From Spirodela intermedia (lineage: Eukaryota; Streptophyta; Magnoliopsida; Alismatales; Araceae): a DNA stretch of 64,000 bases. The notes below the pieces were generated by a model. The model had not been told where the DNA came from. It did not search any database and saw nothing but the letters and a program-made list of their open reading frames with translations. The translations under genes and the position numbers were made by a program. This document shows positions 10,175 through 22,139 of the stretch, piece after piece. The stretch is taken from the NCBI GenBank assembly GCA_902729315.2, contig LR746264.1, positions 10,447,878 to 10,511,877 of the forward strand, read 5' to 3'. Position 1 is the first letter of the stretch. The number at the start of each line of letters is the position of its first letter.

Positions 10175-11375
10175 TGTTATCATGGTGAGTCATTTAACTT
10201 TTCTTTTTATGTATAAATAAATATGTAACACATGATTACAATAACAACGAAAACTCATTTTCTTGATATTAGTGAAATAAAAGAGATATCATTAAGTTAT
10301 TAAGAATTTCGATGAGAACAATACTTCTATCAAACATGAATTTACGTCTCAATGCCTTCTACACGATCCAGAGAATCAACAATGTACTCTTATCTACTTC
10401 TATAAAGACTTCACATACAATAAAAGAAAGAAGATAGATCAAGATAGATAAATAAAGTCGATGAAAAAAGACAGTAAAATCAAAAAAGAGAGATAAATCT
10501 CATCGTACATTGTACTCAAAAATAGAAAATATATATCCTATTTATAGAAAAATGAAAAAGGTAACCACCCCCCTAAAAGGAGGTATCTCAATCTACGTGT
10601 GAGTAAGCCCGCACATTTCGGAGTTGATGATTTCAACCACACTCGTTTCCCGCTCTCTCTCCTTCCATGACCCCCAAACGGGTCAAAAGAGATGAGCTGA
10701 CAACCGTGTCACTGCCCCTTCTCGCACGTCTCTTGAATGGGTTAGATGAGAGGAGGCTTCTCGCATGTCTCCTGAACAAGTCAGCCGTGATGGGCTGACG
10801 CCGCCAACACTCTCCGTTAAATCAGCTGATGTATGTTTTCTTCTTCTTTTTCTTCTTCTTCCTCCTCTGGATCGACGCCCAGCAGACTTTGTAGGTCACT
10901 CTCCCGATTCAAAATTGCTGAGTGAGGTACAAGAAAAATGAATTTCTTATCATTTTCTCTTAAAATATGGTGTTGGAAAATAACCCAACTTGGAGGGAGT
11001 CAAATGATAATAAATTGTCTCTGTGGCTTCACCCCCAATCTATTTGAAAAGTGAACAGTAGACCACTCCCCATCCTCTCCTTCTTCATTCCTTCGTGGCC
11101 TCAACAGACCCAGCAACCTCAAGAAGACGCCCGCATTTTTCTTCTTACTAGCTGTTGACCGGCCGGCACGCTGTGGAATCCGTCGACGAAGGTCTTCTCT
11201 AGCGAGACCAGGACCTCGAAGGTCCACTCTGATGAGAGCAACAACGCGTCCACCCCACTTGAGAGAAATGTCGACGGAGGGAGGAAGGAGACCCTACCAT
11301 GCAAAGATCACTCGCTGAATGGTCGAGATAAATCGAGGAGGATCTGAGGACCTCCGCAACGTGATCCCTTCAACA
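10175..11375. other. Spacer between kinases A and B, homologous to the C-D spacer, with an insertion
   Basis: From about 10808 the sequence matches the spacer downstream of chimera C (25500-25900) almost block for block, including TCTGGATCGACGCCC and CTTAAAATATGGTG. It then continues into B-type 5' sequence matching that before D (CAAAGATCACTCGCTGAATG at about 11302). About 0.6 kb (roughly 10204-10807) is present here but absent after C. It is AT-rich, unclassified, and looks like an insertion into unit 1. No gene was found in the spacer. Confidence 0.6.
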
Positions 11376-11581
11376 ATGGAAACCCGTCTACTTCTTCTTC
11401 TTCATGCAGCTCTCCCACTTCTCATTCTTTGCCTGTCGGCGCCCGCTGGGGGTTAAGAATTCTTGAGTTTGGGGTCCTGAGACTATCTTTTCCACGGGGG
11501 GAAGGTGGACGACGTACTAGTATCCCCATGAAAACCTCCTCCAATGGTTTCTACTAGGTGGGCACCAAAGCCTATGCTTCT

Positions 11582-13136
11582 TAATTTTTCTTTTAATTTA
11601 CCAGGGGGTGAATTTAATTTTCTTTTTTTTCTTATTAAGTATATTTATTTATTTATTTCTATTTTATTTTATTTATATCTCTATATTGACATATAAATAT
11701 AAAATAAACCAACAAATGATAGTTCACTCTAGATTTAGAGTAATTCGGTCAATTTCTTTAACCTACATCCACTTTCGATGACTCCACTTTGATTCCATTG
11801 TTCAACCCTTATAATACACCCTTGATTTTAATGAAATCAAGAACCCTTTACATTTTCAAGCTCCACAAGCTTGCAATCCCAATAGTTCTTAGGTCCTCAT
11901 GTCTCTTCGTTGCAAGCATATCACATGTGCCTCAACGGATTATGTGATTACATTGACAACACATCAAAAGTGTCTCACTAGTTCACATACAACAATTAAT
12001 ATGGCTATGTTGACGGCACACCACATGTGTCTCAACCACTCCACACATCACAAACTAAGGTAGAAATAGTAAATAATATAAAATGACTTTATTGTAGTAT
12101 TCAAATATTATTTTCTATTCACCAAGAGTTGTTGAAGGTGTTTACCAATGTTGGGCTAAAGGAGGAAGCTTTTGAGGGTTGAAGAGATGTCCACGACTCC
12201 CTTGAAGCAATCAATTTTGCCCTTTATTCTTGGAAACTTGAAATGAGTTGATAGAGAGAAAAAATATGTTTATGATGTAACAAGAAGTCAACTAAAAATT
12301 GTATTCTCTTTTCTTAAGTTTTGGAAGAACTGCCCTCTTTTGGCCCTTATTGGGTCTAAACAATTGAGCTAAAACAAGCCTTAACAAACTGAGTGGGGTC
12401 CCGAAAAATGGAGAAAAAGATAACTATAAATAGTAAAAAATTCACAACTCTCTTGATAGTTTGAGTATTTAAGAATGATTTTCATAATTGAATTCATCTT
12501 TGAATCAATTTTCTATTGAGTGACTCCACTTTTATATATGTTGCGTCTTATTTGAGATAAAAATTACTTTAGTATGAAAGGTCATGCTTCTAGATCATTC
12601 TACCCTTATATTAATATATAAAACCAATAATCTTGTAAAATAAATATCAAATCAATGCCTTGGTAATTGTCTCTAAAATTTATTTTACTTGAATTCTTGT
12701 TCAAATATTGTTATATTACTTACACATATGTATATATTAGTTAATCCCTTTGATATAGAAAAAATGCAAACGTACAATCTCCTCATAATAACATAACATA
12801 TTTACTATGTAAAGATATTTAATTGTTTTTATATCTTAATCATCTAACAGCCATATACATGACAAAGGTTGAAATATAATATAATTTTATCAGTATAATA
12901 TTAGACCTTTTATTATCATCTAAAAATTTTAAACATCAATATATTTATCACATCAATCTTAATTCAATTCACATCAAATATGATCAATTTCAAGATAATC
13001 ACCTTATTATCTAAAAATTATTAAAATTCTATTTTCTCTTCTTGAGTTAATTCTTATTATTTAAAAATTATTAAAATTCTATTTTCTCTTCTTAGGTTAA
13101 TCCTTAACTCAATTTCAAAACCATCACCTATATACC
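11582..13136. mobile_element. Unclassified AT-rich insertion within pseudogene B
   Basis: About 1.56 kb interrupts the lectin coding homology. It is AT-rich and without long reading frames, and it contains a CCAGGGGGTGAATTTAA segment near its left end. A short direct repeat (TTATTAAAATTCTATTTTCTC) occurs twice near 13020 and 13072. No terminal repeats or target duplication could be defined. About 47 bases of the kinase gene are missing at the insertion point, so a deletion accompanied it. A transposable-element origin is inferred from position and composition only. Confidence 0.5.
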
Positions 13137-13221
13137 AATAGAGATAGCCTGGTGAATGGGAGGCTCTCAACTATACACCTAGGGAAGGGAGGTAAGCTGG
13201 AGTTGAGGGATGTAGATAGTA

Positions 13222-13440
13222 TGAGAGAATAGAGAGGAAAAGAGAGATGAAGAAAAATAAGAATGTATTAAAAAAATATAATTTGACCCTTTACAAGGAT
13301 GAATGAGGATCTATTTATAAGGGTTATTATTGTTATGAAAAGTGTTGTAACTCATATGTTAATAGAAAGTTTGTTGAGGAGCGGCAACAATTATATGTTT
13401 AACGATTTTCTTGATAGCCCATTGAGCGGATATCTTTACA
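13222..13440 (-). repeat. 3' LTR of the copia element
   Basis: On the minus strand it starts TGTAAAGATATCC next to the polypurine tract and ends CTATTCTCTCA. It matches 20880-21100 along its length, including the AGGAGCGGCAACAA block. Confidence 0.85.
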
Positions 13441-14084
13441 CCCCTTCAAGCTCATGTTAGGAATAACATGATGTTTGTCATGTAACCAAGTGAAGCAACT
13501 TTTAAGAAGACTCTTCGTAAGAATATTGGCTAATTAATCTCCACTAGAGATTAAAAAAACTTGAAGATGCTTGACTGCAATTTATTCTCGAATAAAATGA
13601 TAGTAAATTTCAATGTGTTTAGTGTGAGCATAGAATATAAGGTTAATTACAAGGTAGGTGACACTAATATTATCACATCAAAGAATTAGAGTAGATTTGT
13701 ATGTAAGTCAAGTTCATGCAAAAGAGAACATATCCAAATTAATTAAGTGGTAGCATTAAAATTTGTCTTGTACTCAACCTCAGTGATGGATCTAGAAATT
13801 GTGGGCTATTTCTTAGAGTTCAAGAAGATTAGATTGTTACCGGTAATAATGAGATAGCCATTATTTGAGTGTCGATCATTGACAAAGTTAGCCAAATCTG
13901 CATCACTAAAAACTCTAAGTTACAAGTTATAATGTCTTTGTAATAGTAGACCATGGGTGATGGTGACTTTCAGATATTATAGAAGATGTTTGACAAAGTT
14001 TCAATAGTCAATAGTGGATTCATGTATATATTGACATGCACAATTTACTACATAGATAATATCAAGACATATGATTGTGATATA

Positions 14085-14489
14085 TTAGAGGGCACTTACA
14101 ACACTATAATGCATAGATGGATCATAAAATTTAACTATAGCAGAATTAAATGCATGAGAGATTAGCCATGACATAGAAATAAACTTACAACCTTCTATAT
14201 TAGCTTTATGAAGTAGAGTTATAATGTACTTAGATCGTGACAAAAGAGAGCCATGTGGATGTTGAAGAAATTCAATGCCTAAAAAACTGTGAGCATAACC
14301 TAAGTTTTTAATAACAAACTCAATGTTCATGAGGCGAATTAGATCATCAACACCCCTTTGATTGGAGCCAACTATTAAAATATCATCCACATAAATCAAA
14401 CCAAAAAAAGTAAATTGAGAATATAATTTACAATATAAGGAAGTGTCAATCTTAGAACAAAAAAAACTAAGATTTGAAAGCCAAGTCAT
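14085..14489 (-). pseudogene. Copia reverse transcriptase fragment
   Basis: An open 134-codon minus-strand frame carries YVDDILIVGS, the copia polymerase active-site box with its two aspartates, followed by FLGIEFLQHPHG. It is the only long open part of the polyprotein; both sides are interrupted by stops, so it is a remnant without function of its own. Confidence 0.9.
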
Positions 14490-15128
14490 TAGATGAGTTA
14501 ATCAAGCACTAGGAGATTGACAGAGATTGTATAATGATTTTTGAAGATGATATACATGATGTGAAAAAGATGGATGACTAAATCCAAAAGGTTGTTCGTA
14601 AATAACATCTTCAAACTTAACACGTAAAAATATATTAGAGATATCAAGATGTCAAATGAACAATCTTTTACTTATGAAGATAACTAGTAGAAGTTAAATG
14701 ATAGTTATCTTTACTACTAAACTAAAAGTTTCATGATACTCAATGTCATTTTGTTGTTTAAAACTTTTGACCACAAGATAAGTTTTGTGGTAGTCAATGG
14801 TGTCATTTGATTTGTGTTTGAGTTTAAAGACTTTGTGACATACGTCGGCTTAGGAGATGAAACAATCATAATAAGATATAAGGGAAGTAAATATCATGTA
14901 GATAGTTGGGTAGTGAACAACAGAGGTCATGTGTGTTTATAGAGATTTAGGAGTGATCTTGTACGAATTGGTGGAGAGAATGAATCAGGTTGAATAGAAG
15001 CGAGAGTCATAATATTAAGAGGATCGGTGTATAACAAGATCAGTGGAGATGGTGAATCATTAAGTGTAGTATTATCAAAATCAAAAATAGATGAGAATGA
15101 AGTTTAGAGGAATGGTGCGATTGGCAAG

Positions 15129-16756
15129 TGATAAGTCTTCATTATCATGAGTTAATAATTAGTAAATAATATAGTTTTAGCCTTAACTCATGATAAATAG
15201 ACTTATATTTGTGTTAAAATGTGAAAAGTGATTTTCAGTTGATTAATGTGAATTTTTAGGTACTTATGTGATTTTATACTATTTTTACAGTCTTACTTTT
15301 GAGATAAATGAAGAACAAGAAATAGAAATAAAAATATTGCAAAATGGGGGGATCCGCCGGCCAGCCGGGCCCGCAAGTGGGTCGGAAGCTCAGTCTGGGA
15401 GTAGCCGCGAGCAGGGGCTCGAGCGGCTTGGACTGATAGGGGCACATGTGCGCCACTCCCCTTCCACGTCACCGATGGCCAGCCGGCTATGGGGCAAGGA
15501 GTGGTCGTACACGCGAGAGAAGGAACTTTGCTCAGAAAGCTAACATTACTATATATTCACCCGAAAAATCGGCGCACAACCGATGTGGGACTAAACCCGC
15601 GTCACACCTTCCTCAGAAGGGGCAGACAACCGGCGCGGGTTCGAATCCTCCTAGAGTCAAAATTCATATATTTTTATCTGATTATCGCAACTTTCCTACA
15701 GATCGTCGGTGAAAGATTAAGCAACGAGAATCACTAGATCATCGGCGAAAATCTCGTCAACGCGATTCGCGGAGTATTGCTACTAAAATTGTTGAACGAT
15801 TCGCGATAAGAGGATCGCGAATCCATCGAGTAAATCATCTCCGATTGATCGATGAACAAGCCGTCGTTGGGAAGAGGACGATCTGCCGAGAGACGAGTCG
15901 CCACCTCCTGAGAGCGTACCAGATGCGATGAAGAGCCTCCTCTTGTTGTGCGGACCTGAGGATGAAGCTTCTTGACATGCGCCCCACCTCCATCCAGCTC
16001 CTCTCCGTCGAGTGACAGCCGCCGGAGAGTCGCAAAGTCGTCGTTTTTTCGCTCCGCTGGGTGACAGCCGCCGGAGATGATTCGACGACCCATTTCATTA
16101 ATCTCTAAACTTCGCAAGAAGATCTAGAGATTGCCCACGTCGTCCTTGTCCAAAGAGAGCCTTTGAGGCCGTGGACACTACACGACGATCCTCCCGAACA
16201 CTCAGAATTTCGATGCATCGCCGACGCATCGCCGTCGCGACGCCGGAACTCTGTTTTCCTGCTTTTAACTTACTTTACACTTTATTTAATGATAATTTTT
16301 GTGTTTTTAATTTACCAAAATATACTTTGTTCAATTACGATTCTTCCGGCTTTTATAGATCTTAATTTGATTAATTAAATCGTCTGTAATCGCTTACGTA
16401 AGAATCGCCGGGTGGAACTCTGTTTCTGCCCGATTCGCGTTCGCCGGGCGCTGATGTCATCCTGACGTCGGCACCCTTATTTCCCTTTTTCGTGAATTTT
16501 AAATATATTTCCTTTTCATTTCTTAGTATAAAATTCATAGAAAATTATATTCATTGAGAAAAATTCTGAATAATTACCAGATATTATATTACATCCTTGT
16601 GATCGACCTGGAAAATTACCGCTATTTTGAAAGTTTTATTGAATTATAATTGATATATTTATTCAGAAATACTTCTAAATATCTGAAAAGTCGTATTTTC
16701 TAGTTTTATAAATTTTAGATTTGCGTGATTTAATATACAATGACTGAGTCACGTCA
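15129..16756. mobile_element. Solo LTR 1 (1628 bp) with perfect target duplication GCAAG
   Basis: It begins TGATAAGTCTTCATTATC and ends GAGTCACGTCA, so it has TG...CA borders. The five bases before it (15124-15128) and after it (16757-16761) are both GCAAG. No internal retrotransposon region is present, so this is a solo LTR left by LTR-LTR recombination. Its middle (about 15340-16250) is GC-rich and full of CpG, unlike the surrounding copia DNA. Short reading frames in it do not resemble proteins. Confidence 0.9.
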
Positions 16757-17960
16757 GCAAGGTTTGGGGGTTAGTGATAGAGGATGTCAAAAGATAAAAT
16801 GAGTGTAGTAAAGAAAGAATTTCAATATCACTAGATGGAAGTTGGATTTAGATGATATGGTAGAAGTCTCAATAAATGAAAAAAAAGACTAATCAAATAC
16901 AACATGATGTGAAATATAGAAACATCTAGTGTTTAAAGAAACACATATTAATGATAAAATGAACTATATCTGAAAAATATGCAATGTTCATATCATTTTG
17001 TTAATGAGAAAGGTAGTAGTCGACATAGGTTCATCCCAATATTTAGGTGGTATGGATGCATTATAAATGAGAACAAGTGTTGTCTCAACTAAGTATTAGT
17101 GTTTTCATTTGGCAATCTCATTTTATTATGAGTGTGTGGACAAGACACCCTATATTGAATACTATGTTGAAGAAGATTATCATGTAGTGATTGATATTTC
17201 CATTTCTAGTCAAATTGTAAGAATAACCTTTATATTGAATTATCATTCAACACATCTTTGAAATTATATAAACATTAGTAGTGCATCGCTTTTATGTTTG
17301 AATGGATATAGTCATATATACTTACAATAGTCATCTATGAATATGCTATATTAAGAAAAGTCATAATGAGATAAAACTAGAGAAGGTCCTCATAAATCTA
17401 AATGAATAAGTTCAAGTGATTTGGATGAAGTGTGATTGAATATTAGAAAAGATAATTTGTGAGCCTTAGATAGACAACATGACTCACAAATAGTAGATTG
17501 AAGAAAATGTGTAGTAGGCAAGCCATAAGTATTAATAATTTTACGAAGAATTTTGAAGTGTTGATGTCTTAACCAATCATGTTAGATTGACAAAGATGCA
17601 CATTTGCCAAGAAGCATAAAAAATTCACCAGATGATGCTAGAAAGTGATAGAGATCATCCTTGTGTCAGTCGTTGAGTAACTTTTTTTATTCTCTAGTCC
17701 TTCACGAGGCAATATGTCAAGTGAATTTCAAGATAAATATCATTATCAATGATAAATCTACATACAAAGAGTAAATTCTAAGTTATATATCAGACATAAA
17801 ATATATTATTTAATCATAAAGAACATAATAAAGTTTTAAGTTATATGTCATGAGATTGAATGTGCAAATTTGTTCAATTATTAATTTAGAGTTGATGTAG
17901 TCCAATGTAAAGTAATGAATTAATGATGTTGCTTGGATCAAGTGTGACATGATAAGTCAC

Positions 17961-19821
17961 TGACGTGACCTAGTCGTTGTATAATAAATTATATAAATTT
18001 AAATATTTATAAAATATAAAATACTATTTTTTAGATATTTAGAAGTATTTCTAAACAAATATATTAATTATAATTTAATAAAAATTTAAAAAATAGTAGA
18101 GATTTTCTAAGTTGACTATAGAGAAATAATATAGTATCAAGTAATATTTCAGAATTTTCTGAAAAAAATATGATTTTATATGATTTTTAGAATAAGTAAT
18201 GAAAATAAAATATATTTAAAAATTATAAAAAAGAGAAATAAGGATGTATACATCATGATGACGTAAGTATTTCGATAAATAAAATCAAATCAGTCAGAAA
18301 TAGAGTTTTAGCTGACCACAAAGTATAGTTTGAATTAATTGATCAAACTAAGATCTTTAAAAGTCAAAAGAATTGTAATTGAACGAAGAATAATTTTATG
18401 ACTTGAAATCACACAAAATATCACTAAATTAAGTAAAAATTAAGTTAAAAATAGGAAAGGCAGAGTTTTGGCCTGCAACAGTGATCACCAAAATTATGTG
18501 TTCAAGAAGATCATTAAATAATGTCCATAGCCTCAAAGGGTCTCTTTGGATATAGACAATTTTGTCATTCACTAGATCTCTTTTTGAAGTCTAAAAAATA
18601 ATGATTGAAATTTTAAACTAGTTAAAAATAGTAAGACAGAGTTCTGACATTGTGTTGATGATGAATAAGAATTTTAAACATTTTGTAAGATTGTCGTACA
18701 ATATTTATGGCCTCAAATGTTTTTATTAGACAAGGACGACATGGGTAATCTTTAGATCTTCTTGTGAAGTCTAAAAATAAATAAAATGGGTTGTTCGAAT
18801 GTCATCTCCAATGGTTGTCACTCAGTTGAGTGAAAAAAATGATGACTTTGTGACTCTTTGATAACTATCACCTAACAGAGATGAACTAGATAGAGGTGAG
18901 GTGCATCTTAAGAAGCTTCATCTTCATGTTCATGTAGTAAGAGGAGACTCTTCATCGTATCTAATGCACTCTCAGGAGGTGACAAACTTGTCTCCCAATA
19001 GATCGTTATCTTCTTGACAACGACTTGTTTGTCAATCAATTAGAGATGATTTATTGACTAGATTCGTGATCTTTTTATCCAAAATTATTCAACAATTTTA
19101 GTAATGATACTCTGCAAATCGCATTGATGAGATTTTTATCAATAATTGAGTGATTCTAGTAACTTAATCATTCATCAATAATCTGTAAAAAAAATGTGAT
19201 TTAATCAGATATAAGTATGAGTTTTAGCTTTGATAGGATTCGAATCCTCGTCAATTAGTATAGAAAAATAAGTACTCGAATATCCTTATAAAGTGATGTC
19301 ATAAGGATATATCATTCTTATAAACAAGAGATATTTTAAGTATTAAAATCGTTTAAAAATATTCAAGAAGCTGGTTTAGTCTCACATTAGTTATTTTATG
19401 AGTTTTGCGATCAATAAACCTCTCTCTCACATGTGGATGACCACTCATTATCCCATGCCTAGTTAGCCACTAGTGACGTGGAAGGTGATTGACACACATG
19501 TGTTCCCTATCGGTTTGTCCTTAGTTGCTCGAGCCCCTTGCTCGCAACTCCACCTAATTATGTTTCCGACCTACTTACAAGCCCGGCTGGTCGGTGGATT
19601 CTCTTCTTTTTTAATCTTTTTATTTTATCTTATTACTCTTCATTTATCTCAAAAATAATATTATAAAATTTATATCAATTTACATAATTAGTTAAAAATT
19701 TAAATTTATCAACTAAAAATACTTTTCATAATTTAACATAAATATAAATCTATTTATTATAAATTAAGACTAAAACTATATTATTAATTAATTATTAACT
19801 CACGATAATGAAGACTTATCA
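17961..19821. mobile_element. Solo LTR 2 (1.86 kb), same family, inverted relative to LTR 1
   Basis: It starts TGACGTGACC and ends AATGAAGACTTATCA, which is the reverse complement of the LTR 1 layout. Similarity runs along the whole arm, for example the CCTCCTGAGAG block of LTR 1 at about 15905 against its counterpart near 18972. Flanks are GTCAC (left) and CCCAC (right), an imperfect target duplication at best. It is about 230 bp longer than LTR 1. Most differences by eye are C-to-T or G-to-A at sites that are CpG in LTR 1. Confidence 0.82.
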
Positions 19822-20879
19822 CCCACTATTAAGATATCATGACATTGTTTCCATCGATGATGTACTTGGTGATGAATGACATGTCATAGTATAAGTATGA
19901 GGGGAATCACTTTTGTATAGTGGTGGAAAATACATTCGTTGATTGTGTGCGACTTTACTAATGAAATTCTTCTGGAAGGGTTCATGGCATTCATGTTTGC
20001 GATGGCCAAACTAAAGGCATATTTGATAGTGTGGAGTTCTTCTTCTTTCGTGGCTTATATGTTCTATGTTTAGTAAGTGTAGTTTCCTCTTGTGTTGGAG
20101 TCGGATTTCTTCCATACTTCAATATTGTGTGCTTGAGAGAAGTTTGTTTGAGCATAATTAGCTGAAGGATATTACCATAAATTTTGAAGTGTAGTATTAT
20201 CCTAGGCATTGATTGCTTCATGGGCGGCTAGATGCACAAGAACATCATCTATTGTAAGAATATCCATACGAGTTGTTATGTTTGTGATGAAGGATTGATA
20301 GCTGGGGTCCCAGACCTTGTAAAATAATCATATGATCAAATCTTGATCATTAATCAGTTGTCCAATTACAACAAGCTCATTAGCAATCCGTTTCACATAA
20401 CGAACATAATCTTGGACAAAGTGTCCCACATTGAGCAACATGTAATTGTGATGTCAATTGAAGAATGTGAGATTTTGTTTTTAATATAAATTATCATGCT
20501 AAAGCATCCAAAATATCTTTCGACATATTATAGCCAACAATAATTGGATAGGCAACCTTTGTAAGAGAAGACATAATTCAAGAAAAAATAGTTTGGTCAT
20601 TCCATTCTAATAAAAAAGATTCGAGATTTACTTCAAAAATCTCCTTTTTCATTCTTGATTGTTGAAAATAGAGGTGTAATAGAGCCATCAACTATATGTA
20701 GAAGTCCTTGACTCTTGAGCAAAACAACAAATTGAGTTTTCCATAATATATTATTGTCTTCTAAGAGCTTTACTGGAAGAAGAGCCATTACGGCTGGTGG
20801 TGCCATGACTTATGTGGTTGATGATGTCGTCATTACTTCTCTCCTCCTTGAATTTTGAGTGATAAACTCTAATACCATA

Positions 20880-21100
20880 TGAGAGAATAGAGAGGAGAAG
20901 ATAGAAGAAAAGAAATAAGAATGTATTTAAGAAAATGTAATTGGACCATTTACAATGATGAATTAGGATCAATTTATAAGAGTTATTATTGTTATGAAAA
21001 GCGTCATAACCCGTAAGTTTGTTAATAGAAGGTTTTTTGAGGAGCGGCAACAACTGTGTCAAATGATATTCTTGGAAGGCCATTGAGTGGATGTCTTGCG
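20880..21100 (-). repeat. 5' LTR of the copia element
   Basis: It pairs with 13222-13440. Its outer end reads CGCAAGACATCC on the minus strand, so the terminal TG has decayed to CG. The primer binding site lies just inside, at about 20868-20878. Confidence 0.85.
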
Positions 21101-22139
21101 GTGTTGAGTTATCCTTCATAGACCTGAGCCACGCTTGAGAGACCACCGTATCGTTGCCGGCAGCGGCCGAGGTGGAGCTCAGTGAGATGGGTAATTTGGT
21201 GCTGCTGAACAAGACGGGGGGTGTCATCTGGGAGAGCTTCGCCTCCACAACGGACATGCTCCTTCCCCTCCAGCCGCTGACATAGGACAACAAGCTCGTT
21301 TCCAGAGGTGGACTTAGAAGCTATTCCTCCGGCCAGTCTCCGTTCCAGCAACGACAACATACTAAAGATGGTATACGACGCGCCTAGGTCGCCAGCATGT
21401 ATTGGCCGAAACCAGACATTTCCACCTTCGACGACGGGAGGTTCCCCAACAACAGCAGACGCATCGCCATGTTCGATGCCCTAGGTCGTTTCTCGTCCAA
21501 TGACAAACTCAAATTCAATTCCTCTGACAACACCGCCGGCCGCTGGCGGCGGCTGACCCTAGACTACGACGGGATGGCATGGCTATACACCCTGAACGGC
21601 TCCGGGAACTGGGAGGTCACCTGGAAGCCAGAGCTTCACGCCTGCAATGTCCACGGAATCTACGGGACATACGGCATCTGTGTTTACTCGCCGGAGCCGA
21701 GCTGCCGGTGCCCTCCGGGGTACCGCGCAGTCGATCCGGCAGACTGATCCGGTGGTTGCTCCCCTCCCTCTCCTCCCAAGTGCAACTCGTCCGAGATCGA
21801 TTTCCTAGTCCTGCAGCACACAGATTACTTTAGTTATGACCTCGAGACCTATGGAGAGAAAGTGTCTTTCGAAGACTGCAGAAATAGGTGCCTGAGCGAC
21901 TGCAAGTGCAAGGGGGTGAAAAAGTTGAACGGGATGGCAACCGCTACCCAAAGTTTAGACTCCTCAATAGGTACCAGATGCCGGACTACCCCACTGTCAT
22001 GCTCATCGAGGTCTCCACCGAGAGAGCAACAACCCTAATTGGAGACGGTGAGGCGCTGAGCAGAAAAACACACCAACAAACACACTAGAAAAACACTACC
22101 TCTTGAATCCTTGTATTCCTTCTTTGTGAAACAATGAAT

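Larger units (their letters stand above)
13222..21100 (-). mobile_element. Degenerate Ty1/copia retrotransposon, minus strand, with nested solo LTRs
   Basis: LTRs of 219 bases (13222-13440) and 221 bases (20880-21100) are in direct repeat and about 80% alike by eye. Reading the minus strand, the 5' LTR is followed by TGGTATTAGAG (about 20868-20878), a near match to the plant initiator-tRNA(Met) primer site. A purine-rich TTGAAGGGG precedes the 3' LTR at about 13441. Between them lie decayed gag (about 20000-20750), integrase-like sequence around 16800-17700 with an ELIHLDL-GPS motif near 17390, reverse transcriptase with YVDDILIVGS and FLGIEF (about 14250-14400), and RNase H remains (about 13750-13990). 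All frames are broken. Excluding the two nested LTRs it is about 4.4 kb. No clean 5-bp target duplication remains. It sits inside pseudogene B. Confidence 0.9.
11376..22060 (+). pseudogene. S-receptor kinase pseudogene B, split by two insertions and truncated
   Basis: Three blocks align in order with gene D. Block 1 (11376-11581) is the signal peptide and lectin start, with frameshifts. Block 2 (about 13137-13219) starts at the D-like AGAGATAGCC segment. Block 3 (about 21118-22060) runs from mid-lectin through the S-locus glycoprotein, EGF-like and PAN regions. Blocks 1 and 2 are separated by a 1.56-kb insertion that replaced about 47 bases; blocks 2 and 3 are separated by the copia element. 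A stop codon lies at 21745-21747 (TGA in place of the Trp of D) and further indels follow. Homology stops within the PAN/stalk region (GGTGAGGCGCTGA), where PP1-derived sequence follows shortly. The transmembrane and kinase parts are absent. It cannot encode a receptor. Confidence 0.9.

Noticed and set aside
15636-15656. tRNA-like T-arm (GGTTCGAATCC) inside solo LTR 1
   Set aside because: No acceptor stem, D-arm or anticodon arm could be fitted. The same motif at 2652 is within an exon of the coiled-coil gene.
15129-19821. A single DNA transposon with giant terminal inverted repeats
   Set aside because: The sequence between the arms is copia integrase continuous with the host element, and LTR 1 has its own perfect 5-bp duplication, so two independent LTR insertions explain it better.
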